Assembly: GCA_947495055.1 (NCBI GenBank)
Contig: CANLXO010000001.1
Location: 1 to 64,000, forward strand
Reading direction: 5' to 3'
Origin: an uncultured Psychrobacter sp.
GTDB lineage: Bacteria > Pseudomonadota > Gammaproteobacteria > Pseudomonadales > Moraxellaceae
DNA length: 64,000 nucleotides
The number at the start of each line of letters is the position of its first letter. Within the stretch, counting starts at the first letter, position 1. The notes below the pieces were generated by a model. It did not search any database. It was not told the DNA's origin and saw only the letters and a list, made by a program, of their open reading frames with translations. The translations under genes were made by a program, and so were the position numbers. Below are positions 1 to 8,487 of this stretch, piece by piece.

Positions 1-304
1 CCAATGGTGCGTGGAACGATACCTTACCAAACCATATTAAAATTGAATCACACGTAGGGTGCTTTCCAAGCACCGTTCATCATTCAAAACTTCGCCAATA
101 GTGCGTGGAACGACACTCTACAAAATCATCTTTAACTTGAATCACACGTAGGGTGCTTTCCAAGCACCGTTTGTGGTTCATAATTTTGCCAATGGTGCGT
201 GGAACGATACCTTACCAAACCATATTAAAATTGAATCACACGTAGGGTGCTTTCCAAGCACCGTTTGTGGTTCATAATCTCGCCAATGGTGCTTAAAAAG
301 CACC
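1..304. repeat. 94-bp tandem repeat array with hairpins
   Basis: Three full copies of a 94-bp unit start at 1, 95 and 189, and a truncated fourth starts at 283. Units 1 and 3 are almost identical; unit 2 has diverged in its middle. Each full unit holds a perfect 7-bp hairpin, GGTGCTT-TCC-AAGCACC (58-74, 152-168, 246-262). The truncated copy ends in the related hairpin GGTGCTT-AAA-AAGCACC (288-304), which directly abuts the hsdS stop codon. The array may continue beyond the left edge. The hairpin core looks like a REP-type intergenic palindrome. No gene is seen in this stretch. Confidence 0.9.
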
Positions 305-1567
305 CTACAATGTATCAGAAATACGCAACTCGCCTGACATTAGCTTAGGTAAAAGAGTGTCGCGGAGTTTGGCAAGGGTTTCGTTTTCATGTAAATTCTT
401 AATCCATTTCGAGAAAATTACCTCACAGTATTCCTCAAAAGAATCTGAACTGATACTACTTGGTACAATAACTCTAGTGCTTTCAATCATACCTTTATTA
501 ATATTTTGTTGTGCAGAACCTGTGGCTCGACCTTCAAAGTGTGCAACGGCACGAGATAAAGTAACGTAATTAAAAAACTGATAGCCCTTCTTAGGAATTA
601 ATCCACAAACTGCCTGATTGGTTGTAAGTGGTTCATTAATATATGCAACTTGACCTGCCGTAGCACCATACATGGCGACGACCGTTGCACCCGATGTAAG
701 CCATTTAGCAGAACTATTCGACAAACCACTTTCTGATATTTTATTCTCTACTTTGGTAATAATAGTTTGTCTGACTTCACCTGAGGTTAACCATGGAATT
801 GTGCCATATTCCCAATATTCTGGAATATTTCTTCTAGGAGTGCCACCACTTTGGATTCTTTCACAAAGACTGGAAATATCATCAACAACCCAACCCTTCG
901 GAATCCAACCCATTTCTTCCGTAAACTCAAACTCATCAGGGAATAAGCTTTGAATATCTGAATGGTTTTTTTTCTCAATCGCTTTACGCTGCTCAGCACG
1001 TTCAGCGAACACATCAGGAATAGCGTTACCAGCCGCGAGCGCATTATCAATAACAGGATCAAAATCAACAAACCAGCTTTTAAACAATGCTTGCGCCATC
1101 GCTTCTAGCGTTTCGTTCATCTGGCGGTTTAGCTCGATTTTATCGTCTAATGAGCCAAGAATATGAGCAATGGCTTTTTGTTCGGAAAGTGGTGGTAATT
1201 TAACTTCTAAATCATTAAGAACAGGTACAGTCAAGCTTGGCACAGCAGAACCAACGTTTAGAGATACAAAATCTACTAACTTTAATTGATAAAAAAGAAA
1301 CTTTGGAAATACAGTATCAGAGTCTATTTTTGTCCAAAACAAAGTATCGACTGTCCAAAATGGTTGGTTGACGTAGTAAATGTTGTTTAATGAGCCTTTC
1401 CTTGGTATTAAAATTGACTCCTGCTCATATAGCGACTCTTCTACATGGCGCATTATTCCACCAGACCCAAAACAAGGAATATCACCTTCATTAAGTTTTT
1501 TATGGTCTTTACCGTATTTAATCTCTAAAACATCACCTAGTTTTGCAATTACCCAATCACTCGCCAT
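305..1567 (-). CDS. hsdS: Type I restriction-modification specificity subunit HsdS
   Basis: This is the DNA-recognition subunit of a type I restriction-modification enzyme; it directs the HsdM methylase, and HsdR if present, to a bipartite target. The 420 residues show the usual two-domain plan: a first target-recognition domain, a conserved spacer helix around residues 124-175 (LPPLSEQKAIAHILGSLDDK, then an FDPV motif), a second recognition domain from about 205, and a closing conserved helix containing LRDTLLPKLMSGEL. Length is normal and no frameshift is seen. The gene overlaps the end of hsdM by 11 bases, so the two are translationally coupled. The stop codon abuts the last hairpin of the repeat array. 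The target sequence cannot be predicted from the protein. Confidence 0.93.
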   Translation of the reverse strand: MASDWVIAKLGDVLEIKYGKDHKKLNEGDIPCFGSGGIMRHVEESLYEQESILIPRKGSLNNIYYVNQPFWTVDTLFWTKIDSDTVFPKFLFYQLKLVDFVSLNVGSAVPSLTVPVLNDLEVKLPPLSEQKAIAHILGSLDDKIELNRQMNETLEAMAQALFKSWFVDFDPVIDNALAAGNAIPDVFAERAEQRKAIEKKNHSDIQSLFPDEFEFTEEMGWIPKGWVVDDISSLCERIQSGGTPRRNIPEYWEYGTIPWLTSGEVRQTIITKVENKISESGLSNSSAKWLTSGATVVAMYGATAGQVAYINEPLTTNQAVCGLIPKKGYQFFNYVTLSRAVAHFEGRATGSAQQNINKGMIESTRVIVPSSISSDSFEEYCEVIFSKWIKNLHENETLAKLRDTLLPKLMSGELRISDTL

Positions 1568-3146
1568 AACCCAACCCCTCCAAATTCTGACGAATAGTCG
1601 AATCTAGCTTTTCTGACTTTTGCATCTGTGCATATAGCGTTTGACTTAGCTCCAGCATCTTAGTCTCAAACGGGATGCCGTCATCTTCGATAGCAGCAGC
1701 ACCGACATAACGCCCAGGGGTGAGCACATAATCATTGGCTTTGATATCATCTAGGCTTGCTGATTTACAGTAGCCTGCTTCGTCTGTGTAGGCTTCATAA
1801 CCACCTGCTTCTTTCTCACCGCGCCATGCATGATAAGTCTTAGCAATCGCTTCAATATCGTCTTTAGTCAGTTCTTTATTGGTGCGGCTAATCATACTGC
1901 CGATAGCGCGGGCATCAATGAATAAAGTCTCACCGCTACGGTTACGCAGCCCACGTGCTTGGCTATCAGCAGACTTAGCTTGTTTGTCTTTACTGATAAA
2001 CCATAAGCACACCGGAATCTGGGTGGTATAAAACAGCTGCCCTGGTAACGCAATCATACAATCGACCAGATCGTTTTTGATGATTTGCTCGCGTATCTCG
2101 CCTTCACCACTTGTGGTGGTAGACATCGAACCATTGGCAAGTACAAAACCAGCAGTTCCATGCTCAGAGAGCTTGGATATCATGTGCAATATCCATGCAT
2201 AGTTGGCATTGCCTGTCGGCGGTGTCGGATACCCTGCCCAGCGTGGATCATCAACCAGCTCATCAGCGGCGCGCCAATCCTTTTGGTTAAAGGGCGGATT
2301 GGCCATAATGAAATCGGCTTTGAGGTCTTCGTGCTGATCCTTAAAGAACGTATCGGCAGCCACATCGCCCAAGTTGCTGGAGATACCACGAATGGCAAGG
2401 TTCATCTTGGCAAGTTTATAGGTCGTGCTGGTGTACTCTTGCCCATAGATAGACACGTCTTTGGTATTGCCGTGGTGACTTTCGATGAACTTAATAGACT
2501 GGACGAACATACCGCCTGAGCCACAGCACGGATCATAGATTTTGCCTTGATACGGCTCTAGCATCTCTGCAATCAGATTGACCACCGACTTGGGCGTATA
2601 GAACTCACCGCCGCCTTTGCCTTCAGTCGCGGCAAACTTCCCTAAGAAATACTCATAGACGCGCCCAACGGTGTCCTCTTCAGGATTACCGATGGTATCG
2701 ATGTTATTGACCACATCTATCAGCGCGGCAAGCTTACTGGCGGTTAGACCTAGACGTGAGAAGTAGTTGTCAGGCAATGCGCCTTTGAGCGAGGGATTGG
2801 TCTTCTCAATGGTGCTCAGTGCCGTATCGATTTTCAGCGCGATGTCTTCTTGCTTGGCGTTTTGCTGGATGAACTGCCAACGACTCCCCTCTGGTAAATA
2901 AAACACGTTGTCTTTGGTATAGGCTTGCACCATGTCGATATGTTTCTCGTAGCCTGTGTCAATAAGGGTTTGGCGCTGCTGCTCAAAGGTATCACTGATG
3001 AACTTGAGAAATATCAGGCTTAAGACGATGTGCTTGTATTCTGAGGATTCGACGCTACCGCGCAACTTATTGGCGGCGTCCCACAGCGCTTCTTCAAAAT
3101 TACCCTTGTCTGTTTTGTCTTTTTTGTTTACTGGTGTTTTAGCCAT
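1557..3146 (-). CDS. hsdM: Type I restriction-modification DNA methyltransferase HsdM
   Basis: This is the N6-adenine methyltransferase subunit of the type I system. At 529 residues it is typical in length. It carries the N-terminal helical HsdM domain (near ALWDAANKLRGSVESSEYKH), the SAM-binding motif I DPCCGSGGMF near residue 205 and the catalytic motif NPPF near residue 284. It is the first gene of an hsdM-hsdS operon on the minus strand, and its last codons overlap hsdS. No hsdR is present between here and the left edge; it may lie beyond the repeats or be absent. The start has only a weak purine-rich ribosome binding site. Confidence 0.95.
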   Translation of the reverse strand: MAKTPVNKKDKTDKGNFEEALWDAANKLRGSVESSEYKHIVLSLIFLKFISDTFEQQRQTLIDTGYEKHIDMVQAYTKDNVFYLPEGSRWQFIQQNAKQEDIALKIDTALSTIEKTNPSLKGALPDNYFSRLGLTASKLAALIDVVNNIDTIGNPEEDTVGRVYEYFLGKFAATEGKGGGEFYTPKSVVNLIAEMLEPYQGKIYDPCCGSGGMFVQSIKFIESHHGNTKDVSIYGQEYTSTTYKLAKMNLAIRGISSNLGDVAADTFFKDQHEDLKADFIMANPPFNQKDWRAADELVDDPRWAGYPTPPTGNANYAWILHMISKLSEHGTAGFVLANGSMSTTTSGEGEIREQIIKNDLVDCMIALPGQLFYTTQIPVCLWFISKDKQAKSADSQARGLRNRSGETLFIDARAIGSMISRTNKELTKDDIEAIAKTYHAWRGEKEAGGYEAYTDEAGYCKSASLDDIKANDYVLTPGRYVGAAAIEDDGIPFETKMLELSQTLYAQMQKSEKLDSTIRQNLEGLGYGE

Positions 3147-3303
3147 GTTTTTTAGTTCTCTGTGTTTTGATACTTAATCACCCAACAAGCGCGTGATTAG
3201 CCATACAAGAAAGGGATTTATTATGTGCTAACAATTTTAGCGAGATTGTACTTTTAAGCAAGTTTATCTACCAACTTATTTTTGGGGTTTGGCTGTAGAC
3301 CTG

Positions 3304-4506
3304 CTAAGCCCACAACCCCTCAGCGCTGATAGCATCAGCCTCAATAGTAGGATAATCTGAGAACCTAAGTTGATAGCCGCCAACTGTGTTCGGGCGAATA
3401 GTACAATTCGCTCCCAATGGAAAGCTATGCTTTTGTGCGATATGCCCAAAGGTCATACCACTATAGATAGGCAGACCTGTGAGCTTATGCAGCTGACGCA
3501 CTACTGTGGCGACGTCATAGCGCTTATCGTAGCTATCCTCGCCAGTCCCTGTAAGTGAGCCAAAGACAATCGCCTGCTGATCCTTGAACACACCTGCCAA
3601 GTACAGATCATAGAGCATACGCTCAATGCGATAAGGCTGCTCGCCGACGTCCTCTAAGAACACAATGCCGCCATCGATACGCGGCAGATACCCGCTACCT
3701 GCTAGCGATGACACCACGCTCAGATTACCGCCCCATATCGTACCTGTCATCGCCTGACTATCCTTGGTGGCCAAAATGGCAGGCAAATTGTCACCAGTGA
3801 GCGCCGCACTGTTGATCTCTATGCTCAGATTTGGATCGCTAAGCGCTTGGGCGAACTGACGGCAGCTAACTTTATCAGGGGCTATTTTGCCAAATTCACT
3901 ATAGAGCATGGGGGCAGCAAGCGAGCTCATAGCGCCTTGTGCCAATAGTGCGCACTGAATGGCGGTCACATCGCTAAAGCCTGCTAGTATCGTACCGCGC
4001 TCTGTCATGATACGTCCTAATGTCGCCCAGTCGATCATAGGTAGCATGCGCATGGCCCCGTAGCCGCCGCGCACGCCAAGGAGCAATTTGGGCGCGGCTA
4101 TCGCCCCTGTAGCGATGTTCTGTAAGTCGCCGGCTCGCTGCGAGTCCGTACCAGCAAAACGCAAATACTGGCGGCTAACGATACTAGGATTGTCCACTCT
4201 AAACCCAGCGCAAGCCAAACGCTGGAGTCCCAATGCATTGCGCTCATCACTACCGCCGACGTTAGAGCTGGCAAATAGCCGCGTCTCGATAGTAGGCGTA
4301 ATACAAGTAGGCGGCGCGAATGCTGATGACACAGGGTCATGGGCAACTGTCCTTGGCAAATCATCCTTGGTTAGCGGACTACTATCAAAACCATCAAGCG
4401 CTAGTGTGCTTGCTACACTTGGCTTTGCCAGCATACCAATGCTTGCACCTGCGCCTAAACGCTGTAAAAACTGGCGACGGTTTAGTCTTGATAAGATAGT
4501 AACCAT
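3304..4506 (-). CDS. S66-family LD-carboxypeptidase with Tat-type signal
   Basis: This belongs to the LdcA/MccF serine peptidase family (S66), whose LdcA members remove the terminal D-alanine from muropeptide tetrapeptides during murein recycling. Visible motifs are RGGYGAMRMLPMIDW, the presumed nucleophile elbow GFSD, GGNLSV, the FLEDVGE segment with the likely catalytic Glu, and GHIAQKHSFPLG with the likely catalytic His. At 400 residues it is longer than the roughly 300-residue cytoplasmic LdcA because of an N-terminal extension that begins with NRRQFLQRLGAGASIGMLA, a twin-arginine-type signal. Export to the periplasm is therefore inferred, which is unusual for this family. The gene stands alone. 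MccF-type immunity is an alternative role that I cannot exclude. Confidence 0.82.
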   Translation of the reverse strand: MVTILSRLNRRQFLQRLGAGASIGMLAKPSVASTLALDGFDSSPLTKDDLPRTVAHDPVSSAFAPPTCITPTIETRLFASSNVGGSDERNALGLQRLACAGFRVDNPSIVSRQYLRFAGTDSQRAGDLQNIATGAIAAPKLLLGVRGGYGAMRMLPMIDWATLGRIMTERGTILAGFSDVTAIQCALLAQGAMSSLAAPMLYSEFGKIAPDKVSCRQFAQALSDPNLSIEINSAALTGDNLPAILATKDSQAMTGTIWGGNLSVVSSLAGSGYLPRIDGGIVFLEDVGEQPYRIERMLYDLYLAGVFKDQQAIVFGSLTGTGEDSYDKRYDVATVVRQLHKLTGLPIYSGMTFGHIAQKHSFPLGANCTIRPNTVGGYQLRFSDYPTIEADAISAEGLWA

Positions 4507-5085
4507 TGATATACCTTTTAATAATTTGACTGATGCTAGGGCGTGTTTGATAATTCACAAATACGCACTGACAGAGACTATTTTTTAGTCGCTGCTCTTA
4601 AATTAGAAGCAAGATAAAAATAGTAAGTTTAGTTATTCTAAGCGTCTACTTTTTATCAAAGGAGCGGCAAAAAAGAGTCCTGTCCTTTCAGGCTGATGCT
4701 AAAATTGCCCCCCAGCTCTATATAAGCAGTGTGTTGCAAGTCTAGCTAAGGTCTAGACATTATCTTTAACTTGCGCCGTGTCTGGAACACAGCTTTGATA
4801 AACTAGCAGCGATCAGCAGTGCCATGGTTGAATGTTCAACACGCCTTAGTTATCTAAATAGATACTAAGAACGTCTTTTACAAAAGCGTAACGCGTACTC
4901 AGTCTTTATTTTTGACCTCGCATTATAACGCAGCTCAAAGCGGTAGAATCAGTTGCCACATTTAATTTATCACAACAAAACGATACACAGTCACTCATAG
5001 TCTTATTTGGATGCACTCACGACTCTTGCTATAGTAAGGAGTGCCTGACATACAATAACTAACGACCAAAATTAAGGATATAAAA
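4507..5085. other. Intergenic region, 579 bases, no gene seen
   Basis: This lies between two divergent genes. I see no coding region with a plausible start and codon pattern, no RNA gene and no clear terminator. The base composition is AT-rich, as expected for promoters of both flanking genes. A ribosome binding site for the downstream gene (AAGGA) lies just before its start. Nothing else can be supported. Confidence 0.5.
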
Positions 5086-5547
5086 ATGGCTGACAAAGAA
5101 AAAGACAAAGACAATAAAAACCTCATCGACAATATGAAGCTTATCTTAGGTAAAGAAGATAAATTAAATGATCAACTTGAGAATGGTCGCGGCCTTGAGC
5201 GTTACGCCAAGGATTTGCTCCTTTTGCTAAGCCTAGTAAAAGACTACTATCAAGGCAATTATCGCGATATTCCCTACAAGACCATATCAGCAGCAGTGGT
5301 TGGCCTACTCTATGTCCTAAACCCTATCGATATCATTCCAGACTTTATACCGTTTATCGGTCAGATCGATGATGCACTGGTACTCAAGTTTTGTCTCAAG
5401 CTGATGGAAAAGGATCTGCTAAAGTACAAAACTTGGAAAGATGAGCAGACAGCAGCCAAAGATGGTGACAAACCATCAGAGACTACGGATGAAAAGGCGC
5501 AGAATAAAGACAAGGACAAAAAGAAATCCGCTAAAGAGTCAAAATAA
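5086..5547 (+). CDS. DUF1232 (YkvA-like) protein with charged tails
   Basis: The central part (about residues 40-115) carries the DUF1232 signature VGLLYVLNPIDIIPDFIPFI followed by GQIDDALVL, a short hydrophobic module found in many bacterial proteins of unknown function. The N-terminus and the last 40 residues are rich in Lys, Asp and Glu with KDK repeats. The hydrophobic segment may associate with the membrane. A good ribosome binding site (AAGGA) precedes the ATG, and a terminator follows, so it is probably a single-gene unit. Function is unknown. Confidence 0.85.
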   Translation: MADKEKDKDNKNLIDNMKLILGKEDKLNDQLENGRGLERYAKDLLLLLSLVKDYYQGNYRDIPYKTISAAVVGLLYVLNPIDIIPDFIPFIGQIDDALVLKFCLKLMEKDLLKYKTWKDEQTAAKDGDKPSETTDEKAQNKDKDKKKSAKESK

Positions 5548-5582
5548 CTCGCTCACCATAGCTATCAGGTAGTACTTGTAGC

Positions 5583-5627
5583 AAAAACACGATCAATGAT
5601 TCTCTCATTGACCGTGTTTTTATTTAT
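5583..5627 (+). terminator. Rho-independent terminator after the DUF1232 gene
   Basis: A long stem (AAAACACG and TCAATGA pairing with TCATTGA and CGTGTTTT, with one mismatched pair) is followed by a T-rich run on the plus strand. It lies about 35 bases after the stop codon. Confidence 0.8.
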
Positions 5628-5660
5628 TAGCTTAATCGCGCTAATCGTCTTAAACTTGTC

Positions 5661-5960
5661 CTAGTCTGGAACGTCATAATTGGCTTTTTCTGGATTAAGA
5701 CCAAATGAGTAGACAAAGGTGGCAACGAGACTGTTGACTATAATAAAAGGCAGATCAAGAGCGACATGCCCAAGGATATAGCGCCCCAGCATCCACGATA
5801 CAATTAGCATAACAATAAAGAAGCCAGCCAGATAACCCAAAATCGCTGGATGTTTTAGGTGATAAGGCTGCTCAGGGTTTTTGTCAAGCAAATAAAGTCG
5901 AACCGCCCAGCCTGCTGCATAAGATAGGCCGCCCAACACCACATAACCCAAAAAATTCAT
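5661..5960 (-). CDS. Small integral membrane protein, function unknown
   Basis: This 99-residue protein has about three hydrophobic segments: near residues 3-23, 40-60 and 68-88. The charged tail is LNPEKANYDVPD. I recognise no family. The start ATG lies at 5960 with only a weak ribosome binding site. Its neighbour at 6020-6571 is on the same strand 59 bases upstream, so the two could share a transcript. It is supported as a gene by a membrane-protein residue pattern and lack of any better reading frame here. Confidence 0.65.
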   Translation of the reverse strand: MNFLGYVVLGGLSYAAGWAVRLYLLDKNPEQPYHLKHPAILGYLAGFFIVMLIVSWMLGRYILGHVALDLPFIIVNSLVATFVYSFGLNPEKANYDVPD

Positions 5961-6019
5961 ATTTTTAACTCAATTAATCGTTTTTGATTGACAAGATTTA
6001 CCTATTCTATCAAGCGATA

Positions 6020-6571
6020 TCAAATGCTTTCGTTCACATTATCAATGACGATATTGGCATGCGGATTAGCCAAAATATCGGTATTGATATCATCGCATTC
6101 GACGCGGTAGATGGTATTAGCGCCGCGGTAGATGTAGGATAGATATTCGCTGTCAAGTAGCGGGTCGATATTAGCATAGACAGGCTTGACATGGGCGAGT
6201 ACCAGCACTCTATCAGGACGCGCGATGAGGGCATCGACATTGTCAGGGTCAATAGAAAAATAGGTCGGTATCTCACTGTTATCGAGCACCTCTAAAGGCT
6301 CAGGATCATCCCAAACTCGCCCGCTACTGGCAGGCTCTTTCATTTGCATCATGCGCATCCCATCAATCTCGCTCACCTTTATTTGAGCAGGCTCATCATG
6401 GCTGACCGTATAGCAGCCGTCAAATACAGACAAGTTAGGTGACGCGGTAGCTACTACGCCATCTGCCGTGGTGTCGTTGCTACAACCTATAAATACTAAG
6501 GCACTACTCACAACCAAGACAACTTTACATGCTGCTAATCGGTGACGTCTAACGGTTTGAAGTAATGACAT
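6020..6571 (-). CDS. Putative lipoprotein or exported protein, function unknown
   Basis: The N-terminus (basic MSLLQTVRRHRLAACK, then a hydrophobic core VVLVVSSALVFIGC followed by SNDTTADG) looks like a signal peptide with a Cys at the expected cleavage site. The lipobox FIGC is not ideal because Phe occupies position -3. The mature part, about 150 residues, is acidic and matches no family I know. AGGA lies 10 bases before the ATG. The Cys, Gly and small-residue context favours a lipoprotein; a simple secreted protein is the alternative. Confidence 0.65.
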   Translation of the reverse strand: MSLLQTVRRHRLAACKVVLVVSSALVFIGCSNDTTADGVVATASPNLSVFDGCYTVSHDEPAQIKVSEIDGMRMMQMKEPASSGRVWDDPEPLEVLDNSEIPTYFSIDPDNVDALIARPDRVLVLAHVKPVYANIDPLLDSEYLSYIYRGANTIYRVECDDINTDILANPHANIVIDNVNESI

Positions 6572-6712
6572 GCTAGGGTTTTCCTAAATAATGAGGTAGA
6601 AGCGATGCAATGCGCGTTTGCGATAATTTTAGCAAAAAAATAAATCTGGTTTTGTTGTGATATGTGGTTTTAGGAGTTTATTGCTGACAGTCGCCCCTAT
6701 CGATGACGTATT

Positions 6713-6721
6713 TGCTATAAT
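6713..6721 (+). promoter_or_regulatory. Extended -10 promoter candidate for the RNase HI-DnaQ gene
   Basis: TGCTATAAT matches the extended -10 consensus TGnTATAAT and lies 115 bases before the start codon. No good -35 hexamer is present at 17 bases, which is acceptable for extended -10 promoters. Confidence 0.45.
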
Positions 6722-6835
6722 CAAAGGCATAAATCTCACAGCTATTATTTGCTAAAATACGCTCGATACTGGTTTTTTATCTGCGTCTATGACCCTGCGC
6801 AATCCTCTATTTTTATCTTAATTCATTGAGTTTTT

Positions 6836-8323
6836 ATGTCAGACAATCCATCTTTATCAGTCGCCCCTAACCCTTTAGACGCCAAACTAGATACTACAGT
6901 TGCCTACACTGACGGCGCTTGTAAAGGTAATCCTGGCGCTGGTGGTTGGGGCGCACACCTTATATTTAGCGATGGACGTACGCAGGATTTATATGGCGGC
7001 GCTGATGCGACGACCAATAATCGTATGGAGCTTATGGGCGCGATCAAGGCACTTGAGCATAGTCCAAAGGCGCAAAAGATTGAGATTTGGACTGACTCTA
7101 GTTATGTTCAAAAAGGCATAACAGAATGGATTGAGGGCTGGAAAAAGCGAGGCTGGAAAACGGCAAGCAAAAAGCCTGTTGCCAACCAAGATTTGTGGCA
7201 ATTGCTAGATGAGAATTGTCAGAACCGTAAGGTCGCTTGGCACTGGGTCAAGGGTCATGCAGGTCACGCGGGTAACGAGAAAGCGGATGAGCTGGCAAAC
7301 CTCGGTGTCACCTCTAGTCATGAGCCGCCTCGCCAGTCATTAGCACCTGATATAGATAAAAAAAAAGCGCAAATAATGCCTGATGACGACTGGATCAATT
7401 TTGATCCTTTAGGTTTTAATATGATGGATGAGTTAAGCGCACAAGAGCCAGACTTGCCTAATACTCAGCCAAATACTACTGCTACTACGAGTACTAAGAT
7501 GACAAACCCTGATAATCAAACCGGCGATATGCCTACAACTGACAGCGCAGCTCCCAAGTTTGATGGCGATACCAGCCGCGCCAATCCACACTTTCGTCCT
7601 TTGCTTCCAAAGCCCATCCATCGTCATGAGACTGATCGCCAGCTCATCATGGATACAGAGACCACAGGGCTTGAGGCATTGGGTGGCGACCGTATTATTG
7701 AGGTCGGTATTGTTGAGATGGTGGCGCGCAAGTTTACGGGTGAAAAACTTCACGTCTATATCAATCCGCAGCGCGGCATGGATGAAGAGGTTATCCGTAT
7801 TCATGGTATCTCAGAGGCGTTTTTGACCGACAAACCCACCTTTGATCAAGTCGCAAAAGATCTTTATGACTTTATGGATGGTGCTGAGATTATCGCTCAC
7901 AACGCCTCGTTCGATATGAACTTTTTGAATATGGAGTTTGCCAAAGTAGGCTTGTCAGACTTTGCCGAGCGCGTACAAGTGACTGACTCTCTATTGATGG
8001 CAAAGCAGCAATACCCTGGACAAAAAAACACTCTAGATGCACTCGTACGTCGCTTAAATGTCGGTAAGCAAGACCGTACCTTTCACGGGGCACTGCTAGA
8101 TTCTGAAATCCTAGCGGAAGTCTATCTAGCGATGACCGGGGGTCAGGTTACGCTCGCTATTGAAGAGGACATCCAGACAGATGGCGGTCAAGCGGCGCAT
8201 GCGAATTTTTCTGAATTGGCATCCTTGCTATTAGCATCAAGCTTAGATGAGGATGCCAATCAGCACTGGTTTGCCTCTTTGGCAGATAAACATCCTGAAA
8301 TAAAAGCTCAGATATCGCAATAA
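6836..8323 (+). CDS. rnhA-dnaQ: Fused ribonuclease HI and DNA polymerase III epsilon subunit
   Basis: This is one polypeptide with two enzymes. Residues 20-157 are RNase HI, which degrades RNA in RNA-DNA hybrids: catalytic D26 ([11 protein letters not shown]), E65 (NNRMELMGA), D87 (WTDSSY) and D151 ([10 protein letters not shown]), with His in KGHAGHAG. Residues 265-440 are the 3'-5' proofreading exonuclease: ExoI D273/E275 (MDTETTGLE), ExoII D360 ([10 protein letters not shown]) and ExoIII H418/D422 (FHGALLDSE). A linker of about 105 residues rich in Asp, Pro, Thr and Asn joins them and should be disordered. In Escherichia coli the two are separate, divergent genes; the fusion is known in Moraxellaceae. 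All catalytic residues are present in both halves. Confidence 0.96.
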   Translation: MSDNPSLSVAPNPLDAKLDTTVAYTDGACKGNPGAGGWGAHLIFSDGRTQDLYGGADATTNNRMELMGAIKALEHSPKAQKIEIWTDSSYVQKGITEWIEGWKKRGWKTASKKPVANQDLWQLLDENCQNRKVAWHWVKGHAGHAGNEKADELANLGVTSSHEPPRQSLAPDIDKKKAQIMPDDDWINFDPLGFNMMDELSAQEPDLPNTQPNTTATTSTKMTNPDNQTGDMPTTDSAAPKFDGDTSRANPHFRPLLPKPIHRHETDRQLIMDTETTGLEALGGDRIIEVGIVEMVARKFTGEKLHVYINPQRGMDEEVIRIHGISEAFLTDKPTFDQVAKDLYDFMDGAEIIAHNASFDMNFLNMEFAKVGLSDFAERVQVTDSLLMAKQQYPGQKNTLDALVRRLNVGKQDRTFHGALLDSEILAEVYLAMTGGQVTLAIEEDIQTDGGQAAHANFSELASLLLASSLDEDANQHWFASLADKHPEIKAQISQ

Positions 8324-8487
8324 ACGCCCCAAAAAGATAACAGCTTGCACCTACTACAGACAGATGTAATGATAAGCTGCTGAGCGGATGCTCATAGACA
8401 CAAAGCTTGATTTGCATTATTGTAGAACTCATTTATGGCAGCCTTGTCTACCCTCTCTTGCTATCGGCACTACACGGAATAACAATT

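Noticed and set aside
1..304. Possible CRISPR array
   Set aside because: The unit is 94 bp and repeats as a whole, with no short repeat and unique spacer pattern, and there are no cas genes nearby.
2085..2519. Open frame of 144 codons on the plus strand inside hsdM
   Set aside because: It lies antisense to a well-supported methylase gene, and its protein has no recognisable family pattern.
4088..4588. Open frame of 166 codons opposite the S66 peptidase gene
   Set aside because: It is antisense to conserved peptidase motifs and has no ribosome binding site; a chance frame.
8407..8487. Upstream start for the FimL-like protein
   Set aside because: The added 27 residues look like translated intergenic sequence, and the ATG at 8488 has the ribosome binding site.
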